Shown piece after piece: positions 38,686 through 48,560 of a stretch of DNA of 64,000 nt (its first letter is position 1; each line of letters opens with the position of its first letter). Origin of the DNA: Bacteroidia bacterium (GTDB lineage Bacteria; Bacteroidota; Bacteroidia; UKL13-3); contig JACMQU010000183.1 in assembly GCA_014376805.1 (NCBI GenBank), positions 23,990-87,989 on the forward strand. Reading direction: 5' to 3'. The position numbers and the translations under genes are program-made. A model generated the notes under the pieces. That model had not been told where the DNA came from, searched no databases, and worked only from the letters and a program-made list of their open reading frames with translations.

Positions 38686-40983
38686 TTAAAAATTATTTCT
38701 GATAATAATTACGTCCTGCCAACCATTAAGAGTATATCTGAAACTATAAATTTGCGTGCAATCAATTCCTAAATCCTGGTTATTATTTTGAATTGGGCTT
38801 AGCCCAAAACCCGATCCAATAACTATGTTAACGAATTTAACTTCTAAGAGGGATTTTAATACGGTTAAAATAGCGGGATAATTGGCTTGAAAAAGATAGA
38901 AACTGTTTGACATGTCAATATTGGCGTAACCCGCAGGTGTATAAGGGGTGCCTAAAAGTGTTTCAAATGTAACTCTTGCATAAGAACTCCTTAGGCCAAA
39001 TAAAGTTACATTTACTAGCATAACTTGAGGGGTAGATACAGGTAAGTTACAAAATATGTCCACATTTCTGAAACACAAATTAACATTCCCTACCAGTTCA
39101 ATTTGCCCAACCTGATAACCAAATACGCTTCCGGTGAAAAAAATCCTGCCTCTTGGATGCAACTCATCGCTCCCATATGTTGTAATCATTACATCACAAT
39201 TTTCTATGGGTATAATCTCAAGGTTTTTAAGTGCAGCACCCGCACTAGATGGAATGCCTTGCCCAATAATGGGTGCCGCTTTTAAATAAACAACTTTTAC
39301 CGGATTTTTTGTGCTTTGGTTCTGAATCCTTATCAACGCAGCATCAAAAGTTTGCAAGGCATCATTTTCATTAAAGCCATAATTGTTATCATCACCAAGT
39401 GTGGGATTAACATAAACTGCTCCGTAATTTTGGCCATTTACTCCTTCATCTGTAAATATTATGTCTTTTATATAACTTCGTTTAAAATATTTTGTTTCTG
39501 AAAAAGTAATTGTTCTACCAGTTGCTGTATTTAATTCAAATAATTGACCGATATATGCATATACAACAATAGAACCAAACATAATATTAATGCAAAAATG
39601 ACTAATGCCATTTATTGATGTTATAGAGTTATTACCAAAAAGAAAACCGTAATCAGAGGAATACAATATAAGCCCATTTACATTTAAATTGGTAAACATT
39701 CCTGTCACAACTCCATAAAACAGATTTGATTCTGAATAAGAACCGATTATTGTCGAGCATGAACAATTCAGTAATGTAAAAGCTATAGTCATTTGTTCCA
39801 CACCGGTGTTTGCAATATTCATTTGGGTGTTATGTGCATAAACTCCTGTTTTCCCATACTTAACATTATCATTTAAACCTAAAGATGCATAACTACCTTG
39901 ATAAATGAAATCAGGAAGTTCTTCTGAATTAATTAATGGGACATAATGCAATATGCCTTCTTCTTTTCCATCATCATCTAAAGTACCTCTGAAATTGCAA
40001 TTTATAATACTTGCAGTGTTACAATCAACCGCCACCATGCCATACCATAACGAATTAGCAAAACAATTTTCAATTGAAGAATACCAGGATGTATTGAGCA
40101 TATAACCAACTTTTGCATTGATGATGCCAACATTCCGAATAGTGGAGCAAGGTGAATTAGCTAACCGAATGCCACCAAACGCATTCATTCTACCGTCAAC
40201 TATAATCCCCTCAATGGATATTCCCATTCTTAAAGGAAAATTATCATAACTATTTTGCACATCTGGCAGAAGTGGCCCTTCAGCAGAAATATTTTGATCA
40301 AAAGGTAAGAATTCACCTGCGGTATAAATCGGGACGGTATATGTTCTCCAATTTCCATAAAATGCAGCAGTAGAAATCGCCCATTCATTACTATGAATAC
40401 CGAAATCGCATTTGATGACTGAGCCACCAGTCTCAACATTAAAATCTTTATTTTTGATCGAACGATTGCTAACGCCCAGAATTTTACAATTATAGCCTAT
40501 TACCAATGTTTTATCAATTAAAAATATACCTTTTGGAATAAATACTGTACCGCCTCCTGGAGAATGAAATTGATCAGGCAGAAAATGATCAATACTTGTT
40601 GTTTCGCTAATAAAATTCAAAGCCGATTGAATAGCGTCCGTATCATCATTCAAATTATCACCTATTGCACCAAACCATTTAACATTTACAATTCCATCAA
40701 ACATAGAAGATTGTCTGATAAAATAATTATTAACCGAGTCGATAATTATGTCAACCATATTAGGGACAGGCCCAAATGAACTTGAGGCGGGGCCGTAATT
40801 TTGCCAGAAACCTTCTTGACCATCGTCATTTGTATAATAAATATTATATTGATTGATACCAGAAGTTACAGACCAATCTCCCAGCACTCTTGGAATGGCA
40901 ACGCCGGCAGAATTAGAAGGATACCAATTATGGGAACCTGTTTGAATGGCATGAATGGTGGTAACGTTTACAACTGTTTTCGT
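38686..40983 (-). CDS. Right-handed beta-helix (pectate-lyase-3/tailspike-like) protein
   Basis: A protein of about 765 residues if begun at the ACG at 40983, or 733 from the GTG at 40887. The part VNVKWFGAIGDNLNDDTDAIQSAL followed by GGGTVFIPKGIFLIDKTLVIG is the pectate-lyase-3 start seen in GH28-like enzymes and phage tailspikes; short repeats of N/I/G-rich coils follow. There is no signal peptide and no T9SS tail. The frame stays open above the GTG and encodes KTVVNVTTIHAIQTGSHNW, which matches the ATG-initiated ORF at 44744, so the true start is probably the codon now reading ACG. It lies 15 bases behind a T9SS cargo gene. Confidence 0.75.
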   Translation of the reverse strand, partial: TKTVVNVTTIHAIQTGSHNWYPSNSAGVAIPRVLGDWSVTSGINQYNIYYTNDDGQEGFWQNYGPASSSFGPVPNMVDIIIDSVNNYFIRQSSMFDGIVNVKWFGAIGDNLNDDTDAIQSALNFISETTSIDHFLPDQFHSPGGGTVFIPKGIFLIDKTLVIGYNCKILGVSNRSIKNKDFNVETGGSVIKCDFGIHSNEWAISTAAFYGNWRTYTVPIYTAGEFLPFDQNISAEGPLLPDVQNSYDNFPLRMGISIEGIIVDGRMNAFGGIRLANSPCSTIRNVGIINAKVGYMLNTSWYSSIENCFANSLWYGMVAVDCNTASIINCNFRGTLDDDGKEEGILHYVPLINSEELPDFIYQGSYASLGLNDNVKYGKTGVYAHNTQMNIANTGVEQMTIAFTLLNCSCSTIIGSYSESNLFYGVVTGMFTNLNVNGLILYSSDYGFLFGNNSITSINGISHFCINIMFGSIVVYAYIGQLFELNTATGRTITFSETKYFKRSYIKDIIFTDEGVNGQNYGAVYVNPTLGDDNNYGFNENDALQTFDAALIRIQNQSTKNPVKVVYLKAAPIIGQGIPSSAGAALKNLEIIPIENCDVMITTYGSDELHPRGRIFFTGSVFGYQVGQIELVGNVNLCFRNVDIFCNLPVSTPQVMLVNVTLFGLRSSYARVTFETLLGTPYTPAGYANIDMSNSFYLFQANYPAILTVLKSLLEVKFVNIVIGSGFGLSPIQNNNQDLGIDCTQIYSFRYTLNGWQDVIIIRNNF

Positions 40984-40998
40984 AAGTTAGGTTATTTT

Positions 40999-42657
40999 TT
41001 AGTGCATTATTAAGATTCGTTTATAATAAGATTTATCAGTTTGGTTTGTTATTTTCAAAAAATAAAAGCCATTCTTTAACTCCTCTGTATTTAAAGTATA
41101 TTTGTTATTACCAATTTCTATTTTTAAATTAGTAATTTCATTACCCAAATAATCATAAAAAAAACAACGTAATTGGGGTGAGTTAAATAATAAATTTATT
41201 TCTTTGGTAGCAGGATTAGGATATACCTCAAAGACTTCCTCTTGTGCAGTTGTTTGAGTTATACCCAAACCTTGATTTGTAATGCTAATCGATTTTGTTG
41301 CATGCAGATTAGTACCATCGGTAGTTGTTGCCGTAACAATTACAACCCCGTTTGCTTTTGCGGTTAATAGGCCGGTTAACGAAATCGAACCTTTTGCAGT
41401 ATCATTCACCGACCATACCACAGTTTTATTAGCTGCATCAATTGGTAAAATTATTGTTAACAATTGTATGGACCCATGAAGTTGACTAATAGTTTCTGCG
41501 CCATTTATTGAAATAGATTTGGCATACTTTATTACTCCTCTTTTTCGTACAAATGCGTCTCTATATAATTTGCCGATACCAAAACTTTTCCCAACACCAC
41601 CGATTGCGGCGATATAATTATCTTTTGTTTTACAATAATTATAAAAATAAAGCCCACTTTGTGTAAATGAATCTATTGAATGAATATTGAAAAAGGAGTC
41701 TACAATAATCCAGTTTTTGTCAGTTGAAATTAAATTAATATTTTTATCCAAATTTGTGCATTTGGAATTGCTGAAAAGAGCGGCTGTTAAGTTGGTGTCC
41801 TTAATCAATTGCCCGTTCAATTGATGCCTCGCTACATATAATTGACCGGGTGTAATTAATCCGTTAAAAATAATTTCAGAATGATCACTATTTAATTCCA
41901 TTGAAGTTAATCCGAACGTTTTATGCTTGTAAAAATTGACGCTGTTCTTAATTCCACCTGTTGAGTCATAAGAAGTTACTTTAACCAAACTGTCTTCCAA
42001 TATCAGCATGAGTATATCATTTCCCTTCTGCTTATATACACTTGAAGAGTAACGACCGTTGTAAAGCCTTATAATATTTTTTTGAAAAATTATATTTCCC
42101 AACGTATCAGTAAGCATAAAAAAAGAATAATGTTTATTATCACTATTGTCAAAATTTCCGCCGATCAAATAGCAGTTTGAATTGATTTCCTCAAAACTAT
42201 TCAAAAAATAGTAATATGTTGAATCCGTTATTTTATGTTTCCATTTTACTTTTCCGCTACTATCGGTTTTAATTATTTGAATTCCTTTTAGCGCTTGCAA
42301 TCCGCCATACGATATACTAATTAAAATATCTTCGTTACTTGCTTCAATTAAGCCGCCAATATTGGCATAATAGCCTGCAGGCAATATTGAATCAGGAGCA
42401 ATTGACCAGATGGTATTTCCACACTTATCTAATTTGCTTATTCGCACACTCTGTCTGTCAGAAATTACCTGTGGATCTTCTGAGTAGCCGCTAATACAAC
42501 CCGTTACAAACATATCATCGCGTGTTTGTATAATCTTGTAGCCTACAGATGCTGGCAACCCTAAAGATTTTTCAAACTCACAAACTGCTTGTGCACTTAT
42601 ATTTTTTGTGTTAAGCGTTAAAGCCAATAGGCCTAAAAATAAAATAGAGTTTTTCAT
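40999..42657 (-). CDS. T9SS cargo protein with beta-propeller-like body and BIG2 domain (intact paralogue)
   Basis: A 552-residue secreted protein: signal peptide (MKNSILFLGLLALTLNTKNISA), a body of about 350 residues with repeated S-x-G-x-v-x-W-like turns (GNTIWSIAPDS, GKVKWKHKITDS), a bacterial Ig-like group 2 (BIG2) domain near 390-455 (VVWSVNDTAKGSISLTGLLT, ANGVVIVTATTTDG) and a Por sorting domain (FEVYPNPATKEINLLFN ... NGFYFLKITNQTDK). It is the only undamaged member of three tandem paralogues. The beta-helix gene follows immediately. Confidence 0.85.
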   Translation of the reverse strand: MKNSILFLGLLALTLNTKNISAQAVCEFEKSLGLPASVGYKIIQTRDDMFVTGCISGYSEDPQVISDRQSVRISKLDKCGNTIWSIAPDSILPAGYYANIGGLIEASNEDILISISYGGLQALKGIQIIKTDSSGKVKWKHKITDSTYYYFLNSFEEINSNCYLIGGNFDNSDNKHYSFFMLTDTLGNIIFQKNIIRLYNGRYSSSVYKQKGNDILMLILEDSLVKVTSYDSTGGIKNSVNFYKHKTFGLTSMELNSDHSEIIFNGLITPGQLYVARHQLNGQLIKDTNLTAALFSNSKCTNLDKNINLISTDKNWIIVDSFFNIHSIDSFTQSGLYFYNYCKTKDNYIAAIGGVGKSFGIGKLYRDAFVRKRGVIKYAKSISINGAETISQLHGSIQLLTIILPIDAANKTVVWSVNDTAKGSISLTGLLTAKANGVVIVTATTTDGTNLHATKSISITNQGLGITQTTAQEEVFEVYPNPATKEINLLFNSPQLRCFFYDYLGNEITNLKIEIGNNKYTLNTEELKNGFYFLKITNQTDKSYYKRILIMH

Positions 42658-42831
42658 AATCTAAATATTTTAACTACATGTAAATCAAATATAAGTAATC
42701 TTTCTTACTGAAGGATAATTGTTTTGTATGCTTAAAGATGTCACAATAAAACGAAAAGCAATTTTTGTCGCTCCTATTCATTTAACAAGTCTTATAACTT
42801 CAATGTAATTTCTAATACATTTGATCCGTAT

Positions 42832-43287
42832 TTATTTAACAATAACAATTGATTTATGATTAGTTCTACCCGAAGGATCAGTTAGCATTAACACGTAAAA
42901 GCCATTTGGTAAATGAGCTGTATTTAAGTTGTAATTCCCATGACTTTTTTTGATGATGTTGATGTCTTTTATTGTTTTTCCTGAGCCATCAAATAAGTTA
43001 ATATCGGGTGTTTGAATTGTGTTAAATAATATATTTACTTCATCAGTAGCAGGATTAGGATATACTTCAAATATTATACTTTGTGCAGTTGTTTCAATTA
43101 AACTTACTCTCTGGTTTGTTATGGTAATATTTATTGTTGCTTTTAGGTTGCTTCCATCGGTCGTGGTAGCTGTAACAACAACCACCCCGTTGGCCTTAGC
43201 AGTTAATAAACCGGTTTTACTTATGGATGCTATACTCGTATCGTTAATGCTCCAGGCAATAACTGAATTGTTTGAGTTAGCAGGCAA
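42832..43287 (-). pseudogene. T9SS BIG2 cargo paralogue 2, 3' part after frameshift
   Basis: Encodes the second half of a BIG2 domain (IAWSINDTSIASISKTGLLT, ANGVVVVTATTTDG) and the T9SS sorting domain (FEVYPNPATDEVNILFN ... NGFYVLMLTDPSGR). It has no signal peptide and belongs with the frame at 43230-44498: reading through with a one-base shift near 43330-43340 restores ISINGP-x-SINQNGGFIQLIAAILPA, aligned to the paralogues. Because the shift cuts the secretion tail off, the protein cannot be exported by T9SS as it stands. Confidence 0.8.
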
Positions 43288-44498
43288 AATTGCTGCGATA
43301 AGTTGAATGAAACCTCCATTTTGATTAATAGAACCGGACCATTTATAGAAATTGATTTTACTAAGTTGCTAATGCTCCTTTTTTTAATATTAACACCATA
43401 ATATGATGTTGAGCCTGCTGTATTACCATAACTAGTAATTCCAACAAAACTGTTATCCGAACTTTTAATGATATTGAGAAATGGCGCAGGATCTTTTTTT
43501 AGTGAACTTACCCATTGAATATTAAATGCAGAATCGGTTAAAATCCAATTTTTAGAATTATGAAAAAGATTAGCATTTCTATCAAAATTAATGCAATCAG
43601 CCCTATTAAAAATTATATTGGTTAAAACAGTATCTTTTATGAATAGGCCAGTTAATGAATACCTGGCTACGTATAAATATTCATTCGTAGTAACAGAACC
43701 ATTTATTATTATCTCAGATTGATTGGCATTTAAAGTTGCTGAAAATATGCCATAACTTCTATTTTTAAAAATATGTATGGTTTTTTTAATAAGTCCAACT
43801 GTATCAAGAATCATAAAGGTTATAGTACTATCATCAAGAGTGACTATAAACATGTCGAGATTGGGTTGCTTATATGCATGGATATTGTATGTAAGATTGC
43901 TATTTATTAAAGTAGTTTTCCGCAAAAGTATATTACCAAGTGTATCCGCTACAAGTATACAGAAATAATGTTTTGTGCTACTGCTATCAAAATTACCTGT
44001 AAATAAAAAAGCGTTAGCATTAAGTTTAATAAATTCATTCATGTTGTAATTAATAACCGAATCACCAATTCGATTTCTCCATTTAACATTCCCATTACTA
44101 TCTGTTTTAATCAGGCGAATACCATTTAAAGAAGGAGACCCAGGGCCTGCATAGCGAGCGGCATACATTATATCTCCATTACTTTCTTCAATTATACCAC
44201 TTATTAAAGCAAAAGTTTCTTTAGGCAAGATAGTATCGGGTGCTGAACTCCAAAGTACCTTGCCGCATTTATCCAATTTGGAGAGGCGCAATGATTGATG
44301 ATTATCTTGTAAAAGATTATTGGCATAACCGTTTATAGAGGCAGCCAAAAAATGCTTGCTTTTTGTTTCAATAATTTTGAAACCTCTTTCCTGTAAGTAG
44401 AAGTATCCCGAATCGAACTCGCAAAATGCCTGTGCATGTATTTTTTTAGACCAAACTGTAAGGGCACACAGGCAAAAAAACAGGATAAGGTTTTTCAT
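43230..44498 (-). pseudogene. T9SS BIG2 cargo paralogue 2, 5' part before frameshift
   Basis: A 422-codon frame with signal peptide (MKNLILFFCLCALTVWSKKIHA) and the same body as the intact paralogue (SKLDKCGKVLWSSAPDTILP, IRLIKTDSNGNVKWRNRIGDS). Homology stops at ISINGP, after which some 35 unrelated residues run to a stop inside the overlapping 3' frame. A single-base deletion (or an insertion of two) near 43335 explains this. A sequencing or assembly error is the alternative. Confidence 0.8.
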
Positions 44499-44617
44499 AA
44501 GAGCGCCTCTTAAAAAATTAGTTTTTAAAAGTTAGCCAAATATAATTTAAAATTTTTCATTTTAACAAGATCTTATCTAACTGTTTCTCTGTGGTTTTGC
44601 TCCTCTGTTGAACCTTT

Positions 44618-44744
44618 CTATTCAAATGGTGAAGTATCTTCACTTTCGTAATCAAGTGGAGCAAAAAAAAGGATCAGTAGCGTTCCAAATATGGGAACCT
44701 GATTGAATGGCATTGATGGTAGTGTAATTAACAATTGTTTTCAT
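44618..44744 (-). pseudogene. Short ORF sharing the beta-helix protein's N-terminus, frameshifted at A8/T8
   Basis: From ATG 44744 the frame reads MKTIVNYTTINAIQSGSHIW, then NATDPFF, and stops at 44652 after 30 codons. A one-base change in the run of eight at 44663-44670 instead gives APLDYESEDTSPFE and a stop at 44618, for a 41-residue product. The first 20 residues match the upstream extension of the beta-helix gene (MKT-x-VN-x-TTI-x-AIQ-x-GSH-x-W); the rest does not. It begins 17 bases behind the third T9SS paralogue, just as the beta-helix gene follows the first. Confidence 0.55.
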
Positions 44745-44761
44745 AGGTTAAATATCAAGTT

Positions 44762-45940
44762 TTATTTTAGTATAAGTATTCGTTTATGATAGCATCGACC
44801 GCTTTGATATGTAACTTTCAACAAATAAAAACCACCGCTTAAGTTATGCGTTTTTAATAGATAATTTTCAAGATCGTTTGTGTATATTTCTATATTTTTA
44901 ATTTCATTGCCTAAACAATCATAAAAATCGAAGCAAGGCAAAATTGTTGATGTAAATTTAATATTTACTTCATCACTTGCAGGGTTAGGATAAACTTCAA
45001 ACTTTTCATTATTACTCACTGCATCTCTTAAACCCAAACCTTGGTTCGTTATTAAAATAGATTTTACAGCTTGCAGTTGAGTACCATCGGTGGTGGCGGC
45101 TGTAACAATAACATTACCATTTTTTTTAGCTCTTAACATACCGGCTTGCGTAATACTTGCCGTGGTCGTATCATTAACAGACCAATTAACTGCGGGGTTA
45201 CTAACATCTTGTGGTAAAACAATGGCACTAAGTGCAATGCTTCCACTACTTTGTGTAATTGCCGCAGGTCCGTTAATGGCAATAGATTTAACATAGCGCT
45301 TGTTATAACTTTTAATGCCTAACCATACATCGGATACTGCCCCGGCTGTTCCAACAGAAACATAATTGCCTGTTCCAATCGATACAATAAAACTGTCGCT
45401 TGTGAGAATTGAATTATAAATATTTTTACTAAATTTACTAATTGTATCACTCCACACTATCCTTAAATTGCTGTCTAAAATTATCCTAAAGCTACCTGAA
45501 ACCAAATAAGCATTATTTTTTAATGGGGTTATATTTGAAAAGCCAATAGGAGGGGAATAAAAGTTGTAGTTCCAAAAAGTTGGTATATTATTTAAATAGT
45601 ATGAGCTTTTAGGAGATATTAACAAATATGAAGTGTCTTTTATGATCGCACCTTTTAAGTTATACCGTGTAACGTATGATTTAGATTGATCAGATGAACT
45701 AATGAATATTTCTGAATTATTGTAATTAAAAGTAGCCCCATAGATTCCCCGGTTAGGAGCCATAGAAAATTTTTGGTTGCTTAAAGCATTGCCGACTGAG
45801 TCAATGTGGCTTATGCTCATGCTTCCGTCATCGGTTAATTCAATAATTATAATGTCGTTTTCATTTATTTTCTTTTGCTGTAAAATGGTACCAATGTTTG
45901 TTGAATCAATAAAGAGGATTTTCCCTGAAGAATCGCTCAT
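44762..45940 (-). pseudogene. T9SS BIG2 cargo paralogue 3, 3' part after frameshift
   Basis: A 392-codon frame with the middle of the propeller-like body, the BIG2 domain (VNWSVNDTTTASITQAGMLR, GNVIVTAATTDG) and the T9SS tail (FEVYPNPASDEVNIKFT ... GGFYLLKVTYQSGR). It lacks a signal peptide. Its upstream in-frame continuation SLFSGTYSDRATYKYIHGFLL lies in the other frame of 45937-46530, so both belong to one gene. Confidence 0.8.
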
Positions 45941-46530
45941 AAGTAGAAAACCGTGAATATATTTGTATGTTGCTCTGTCTGAATACGTGCCTGAAAAGAG
46001 GGATTTTTTTCACTCAATTTACTGAAACCCAAAACCTGATAATAATTTATCGTATCTCCAATTTTTACATTCCACTTTAGATTCCCCATACTATCTGCCT
46101 TATAAAGCCTGATCGTTTTCGGCGAAGCGTCAGAATCTATGTAACCTGCATAAACAATATCCCCATTGGATTCTTCCAATAAATTGCTCATACCAGCACA
46201 ACCAGACGTGCAAAAAGTTGAATCTGTAACCAGACTCCAAATAATCTTACCACATTTGTTTTTTTTATTGAGCTGATGTTTTTGAACACCGCCTAAATGC
46301 ATTGTATTAAATCCAGGCAAAGCAGTATAAGCAAGATTGTGGTCGTGAGTTTCAATTATTGTATAACCTATCCCATGTTCAAAGTACGGATATTTGTAAG
46401 CAGTATCAAACTCACAAATGATTTGTGAAGCACATAGCTTAGTGGTTATTGTTAATACAAATAGACAAGTAAGGAATTTAAAACTTCTCGTAAAATTGGT
46501 TTTAAGCAAATGCTGATCAAATATAAGCAA
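45937..46530 (-). pseudogene. T9SS BIG2 cargo paralogue 3, 5' part before frameshift
   Basis: A 197-codon frame with a signal-like segment (FKFLTCLFVLTITTKLCAS) and the paralogue body (NKCGKIIWSLVTDS, IRLYKADSMGNLKWNVKIGD). Homology is lost after FSKLSEK, exactly at a run of seven A (plus-strand T7 at 46004-46010); one more base restores the frame to the 3' part. The first start codon is a TTG at 46530. The codon at the position of the paralogues' ATG reads ACG (46491-46489). Confidence 0.8.
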
Positions 46531-46599
46531 TATTTTTTTAGAATAAAACTTATGAATTTAAGTGACACCAAGTGCTTGAAGCATTTAATTGACACCTTT

Positions 46600-46792
46600 T
46601 TATTTAACAATAACAATTTGTTTCCGATAAGTTCTGCCAGTATAATCAGTAAGCATCAACACATAAAATCCGCTTAATAACTGAGTAGCATTAAAGTTGT
46701 AATTCTTTTGATCAGTTTTGATGATGTTGATGTCATGTATCATTTTTCCTGAGCCATCAAATAAGTTAATATCGGGTGTTTGAATTGTGTTA
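46600..46792 (-). pseudogene. Orphan T9SS sorting-domain fragment
   Basis: On the minus strand this encodes the last ~63 residues of a Por sorting domain (KMIHDINIIKTDQKNYNF ... GFYVLMLTDYTGRTYRKQ) and a stop at 46600. It is clearly related, at DNA level too, to 42832-43024 of paralogue 2, but the similarity ends abruptly at 46792 with no gene body attached. It is a remnant of a fourth copy or of a recombination event. Confidence 0.7.
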
Positions 46793-46995
46793 ATCTGAAC
46801 TCTCCACTTGCCCCGGAAACTGCTATCGCAGAAGGCTAACAGGAACGCACATTCAATTAGAAATTACATGTGCTTTATCCAACCCAAGCTAACGGCTCTT
46901 ATTCCTGATTATTGAAAATTTAAGGTTGTTTTTTATAAATAAAAATTTCAACCCTAAACACTACATTAGAACTATTTAAAATCGAACTGTAATTC

Positions 46996-47501
46996 ATGAA
47001 AAAACTCTTAGTCGTACTGCTTTTTTGTCTTACAAATACCGTAAATGCTCAATTGTTTAAGCCTAAAAGCGGAAAATATACTGAAGAAGATTGCGACTCT
47101 AAGTATAGAAGTTTTCCGTTAACAACATTACAGATTTCAATCAACAACTCAAAAAAATTCGAGACAAAATAATCGCTGAAGAGAACCATTATTTTGACAT
47201 ATATGAAAAGATATATAATAATGCAATAGGCAGCATAACTTCTGGCTGCGGTGGAGGAAGAATTTGTATTTACGCTTCTCGCGCAATGGATGCGGCAATC
47301 AAAATGTGAGCATGCGTAAAAGAAGCAAATTCAGCAAGTAAAGTCAACAACTGGAAAATTAGAGTTACGTCTACTGCCATTGTTGATGATCAGGTACTCG
47401 ATCTTAACTTCATACCAACATATGATAATCATCATGGCAACTCAAGAGTGGTAGAGTACCCTTCGGGATCTGCAGATGATGCCCTTGCCTTAACATTATA
47501 A
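46996..47501 (+). pseudogene. Secreted protein gene broken by a frameshift and a TGA
   Basis: An ATG at 46996 begins a clear signal peptide (MKKLLVVLLFCLTNTVNAQ) and FKPKSGKYTEEDCDSKYRS. The frame then shifts near 47105-47115. It continues as FSVNNITDFNQQLKKIRDKI, NHYFDIYEKIYNN and GCGGGRICIYASRAMDAAIKM to a TGA at 47307-47309, then KEANSASKVNNWKIRV and a C-terminus ending at TAA 47501. The total length of 506 bases is not a multiple of three. Family unknown. The plus orientation is opposite to the neighbouring paralogues. Confidence 0.65.
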
Positions 47502-47712
47502 ACAGTATTTTTTCATCGCCTGCCATTTTGAGGTTAGATTTTTATAAATGCATTTTTAATTTTGTTCATCCCCCCTGTAGGTATTGAAAAACATTAACCT
47601 TTTTGTGCCATTTTTTTTTGATGTTTGGGCAAGATGACTTGTTTTACTGAAGTCTACAGGTTATATTTCTGATACTAATTAATAAGGGATCGTTATTAAC
47701 AAACTTTTATTT

Positions 47713-48507
47713 TTAAGTTTTCCGCAATACGTAATAACAGGTAGTAGTAAAAAAATCTCTAAGCCAGGGAATTACAGCTATAAATGCGTACTGTTTTTTA
47801 GGAGTTGCACCAAACTTATGTTTATAGCTTGGGTTAATCAGATAAAACTCCCGTTGTGAAATTTTAAATCCGGCCGCTTTAACTATTTTTTCAAATCTGT
47901 TAATGCTTATTTGTGTTTCTTTTACTTCTAATACATCCTTGATCCTACCGTCTATTTCACCAAAAAGCTTCATAATACCTCTATATACAGGTGTAGGCAG
48001 TATATGAAAGTATGGGAGTTTATCCAAAACCTTACTGTCTAAACTTTGCTGATGTCCGCCAAATGGCATGAACCAGGGTGGAAATGCAAAAAAAACTACA
48101 CCATCGTCTTTTAGAAAGTGAATGATATGCTTAACAAATTTATCTTGTCCGTGAATATGTTCAATGGTATCTTTTAATAAGATGATATCATATTTCTCAT
48201 CCTCATTTTTGCCGGGATCCATGTCGTAAACATTCTTATTAATAATTTCTACCTGACCCGACCTTATTTCGGCTTTCAGCAAATCTTTTGAGATCACACT
48301 TACATGGTCAAGTAATTCAATTCCGGTTACCTTGCAACCAGCTTCGGAAAAGGCTTTACAAATTCCTCCATATCCACTGCCTACTTCCATAAAACGCATT
48401 CCTTGTTTTAAGGGTTTTTCGCGTTCAATAAATGGAATAATAAATTCCACTGTGGTATCATATTGTTGTTTAATATATCGTTTATGATCGGCTTGTAGTT
48501 CTATCAT
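47713..48507 (-). CDS. SAM-dependent class I methyltransferase
   Basis: A 264-residue protein with the Rossmann methyltransferase core: motif I FMEVGSGYGGICKAFSEAG, acidic residue at the end of strand 2 (VTGIELLD), and YDIILLKDTIEHIHG as motif IV/post-motif. FFAFPPWFMPFGGHQQS resembles UbiE/COQ5-like or ketoacyl-type methyltransferases acting on glycans or lipids, but the substrate cannot be assigned. It stands alone between the decaying island and guaB. A pair of direct repeats lies 54-80 bases upstream. Confidence 0.8.
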   Translation of the reverse strand: MIELQADHKRYIKQQYDTTVEFIIPFIEREKPLKQGMRFMEVGSGYGGICKAFSEAGCKVTGIELLDHVSVISKDLLKAEIRSGQVEIINKNVYDMDPGKNEDEKYDIILLKDTIEHIHGQDKFVKHIIHFLKDDGVVFFAFPPWFMPFGGHQQSLDSKVLDKLPYFHILPTPVYRGIMKLFGEIDGRIKDVLEVKETQISINRFEKIVKAAGFKISQREFYLINPSYKHKFGATPKKQYAFIAVIPWLRDFFTTTCYYVLRKT

Positions 48508-48560
48508 GGTTATTCTATTGATATTTATTAATGGTGTTAATTACTCAAAATAAGGGGTGC

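Noticed and set aside
42661..42831. Possible further copy of the conserved MKT head after paralogue 2
   Set aside because: The region between paralogues 1 and 2 was read on the minus strand and no related sequence was found; only two copies of the head are present.
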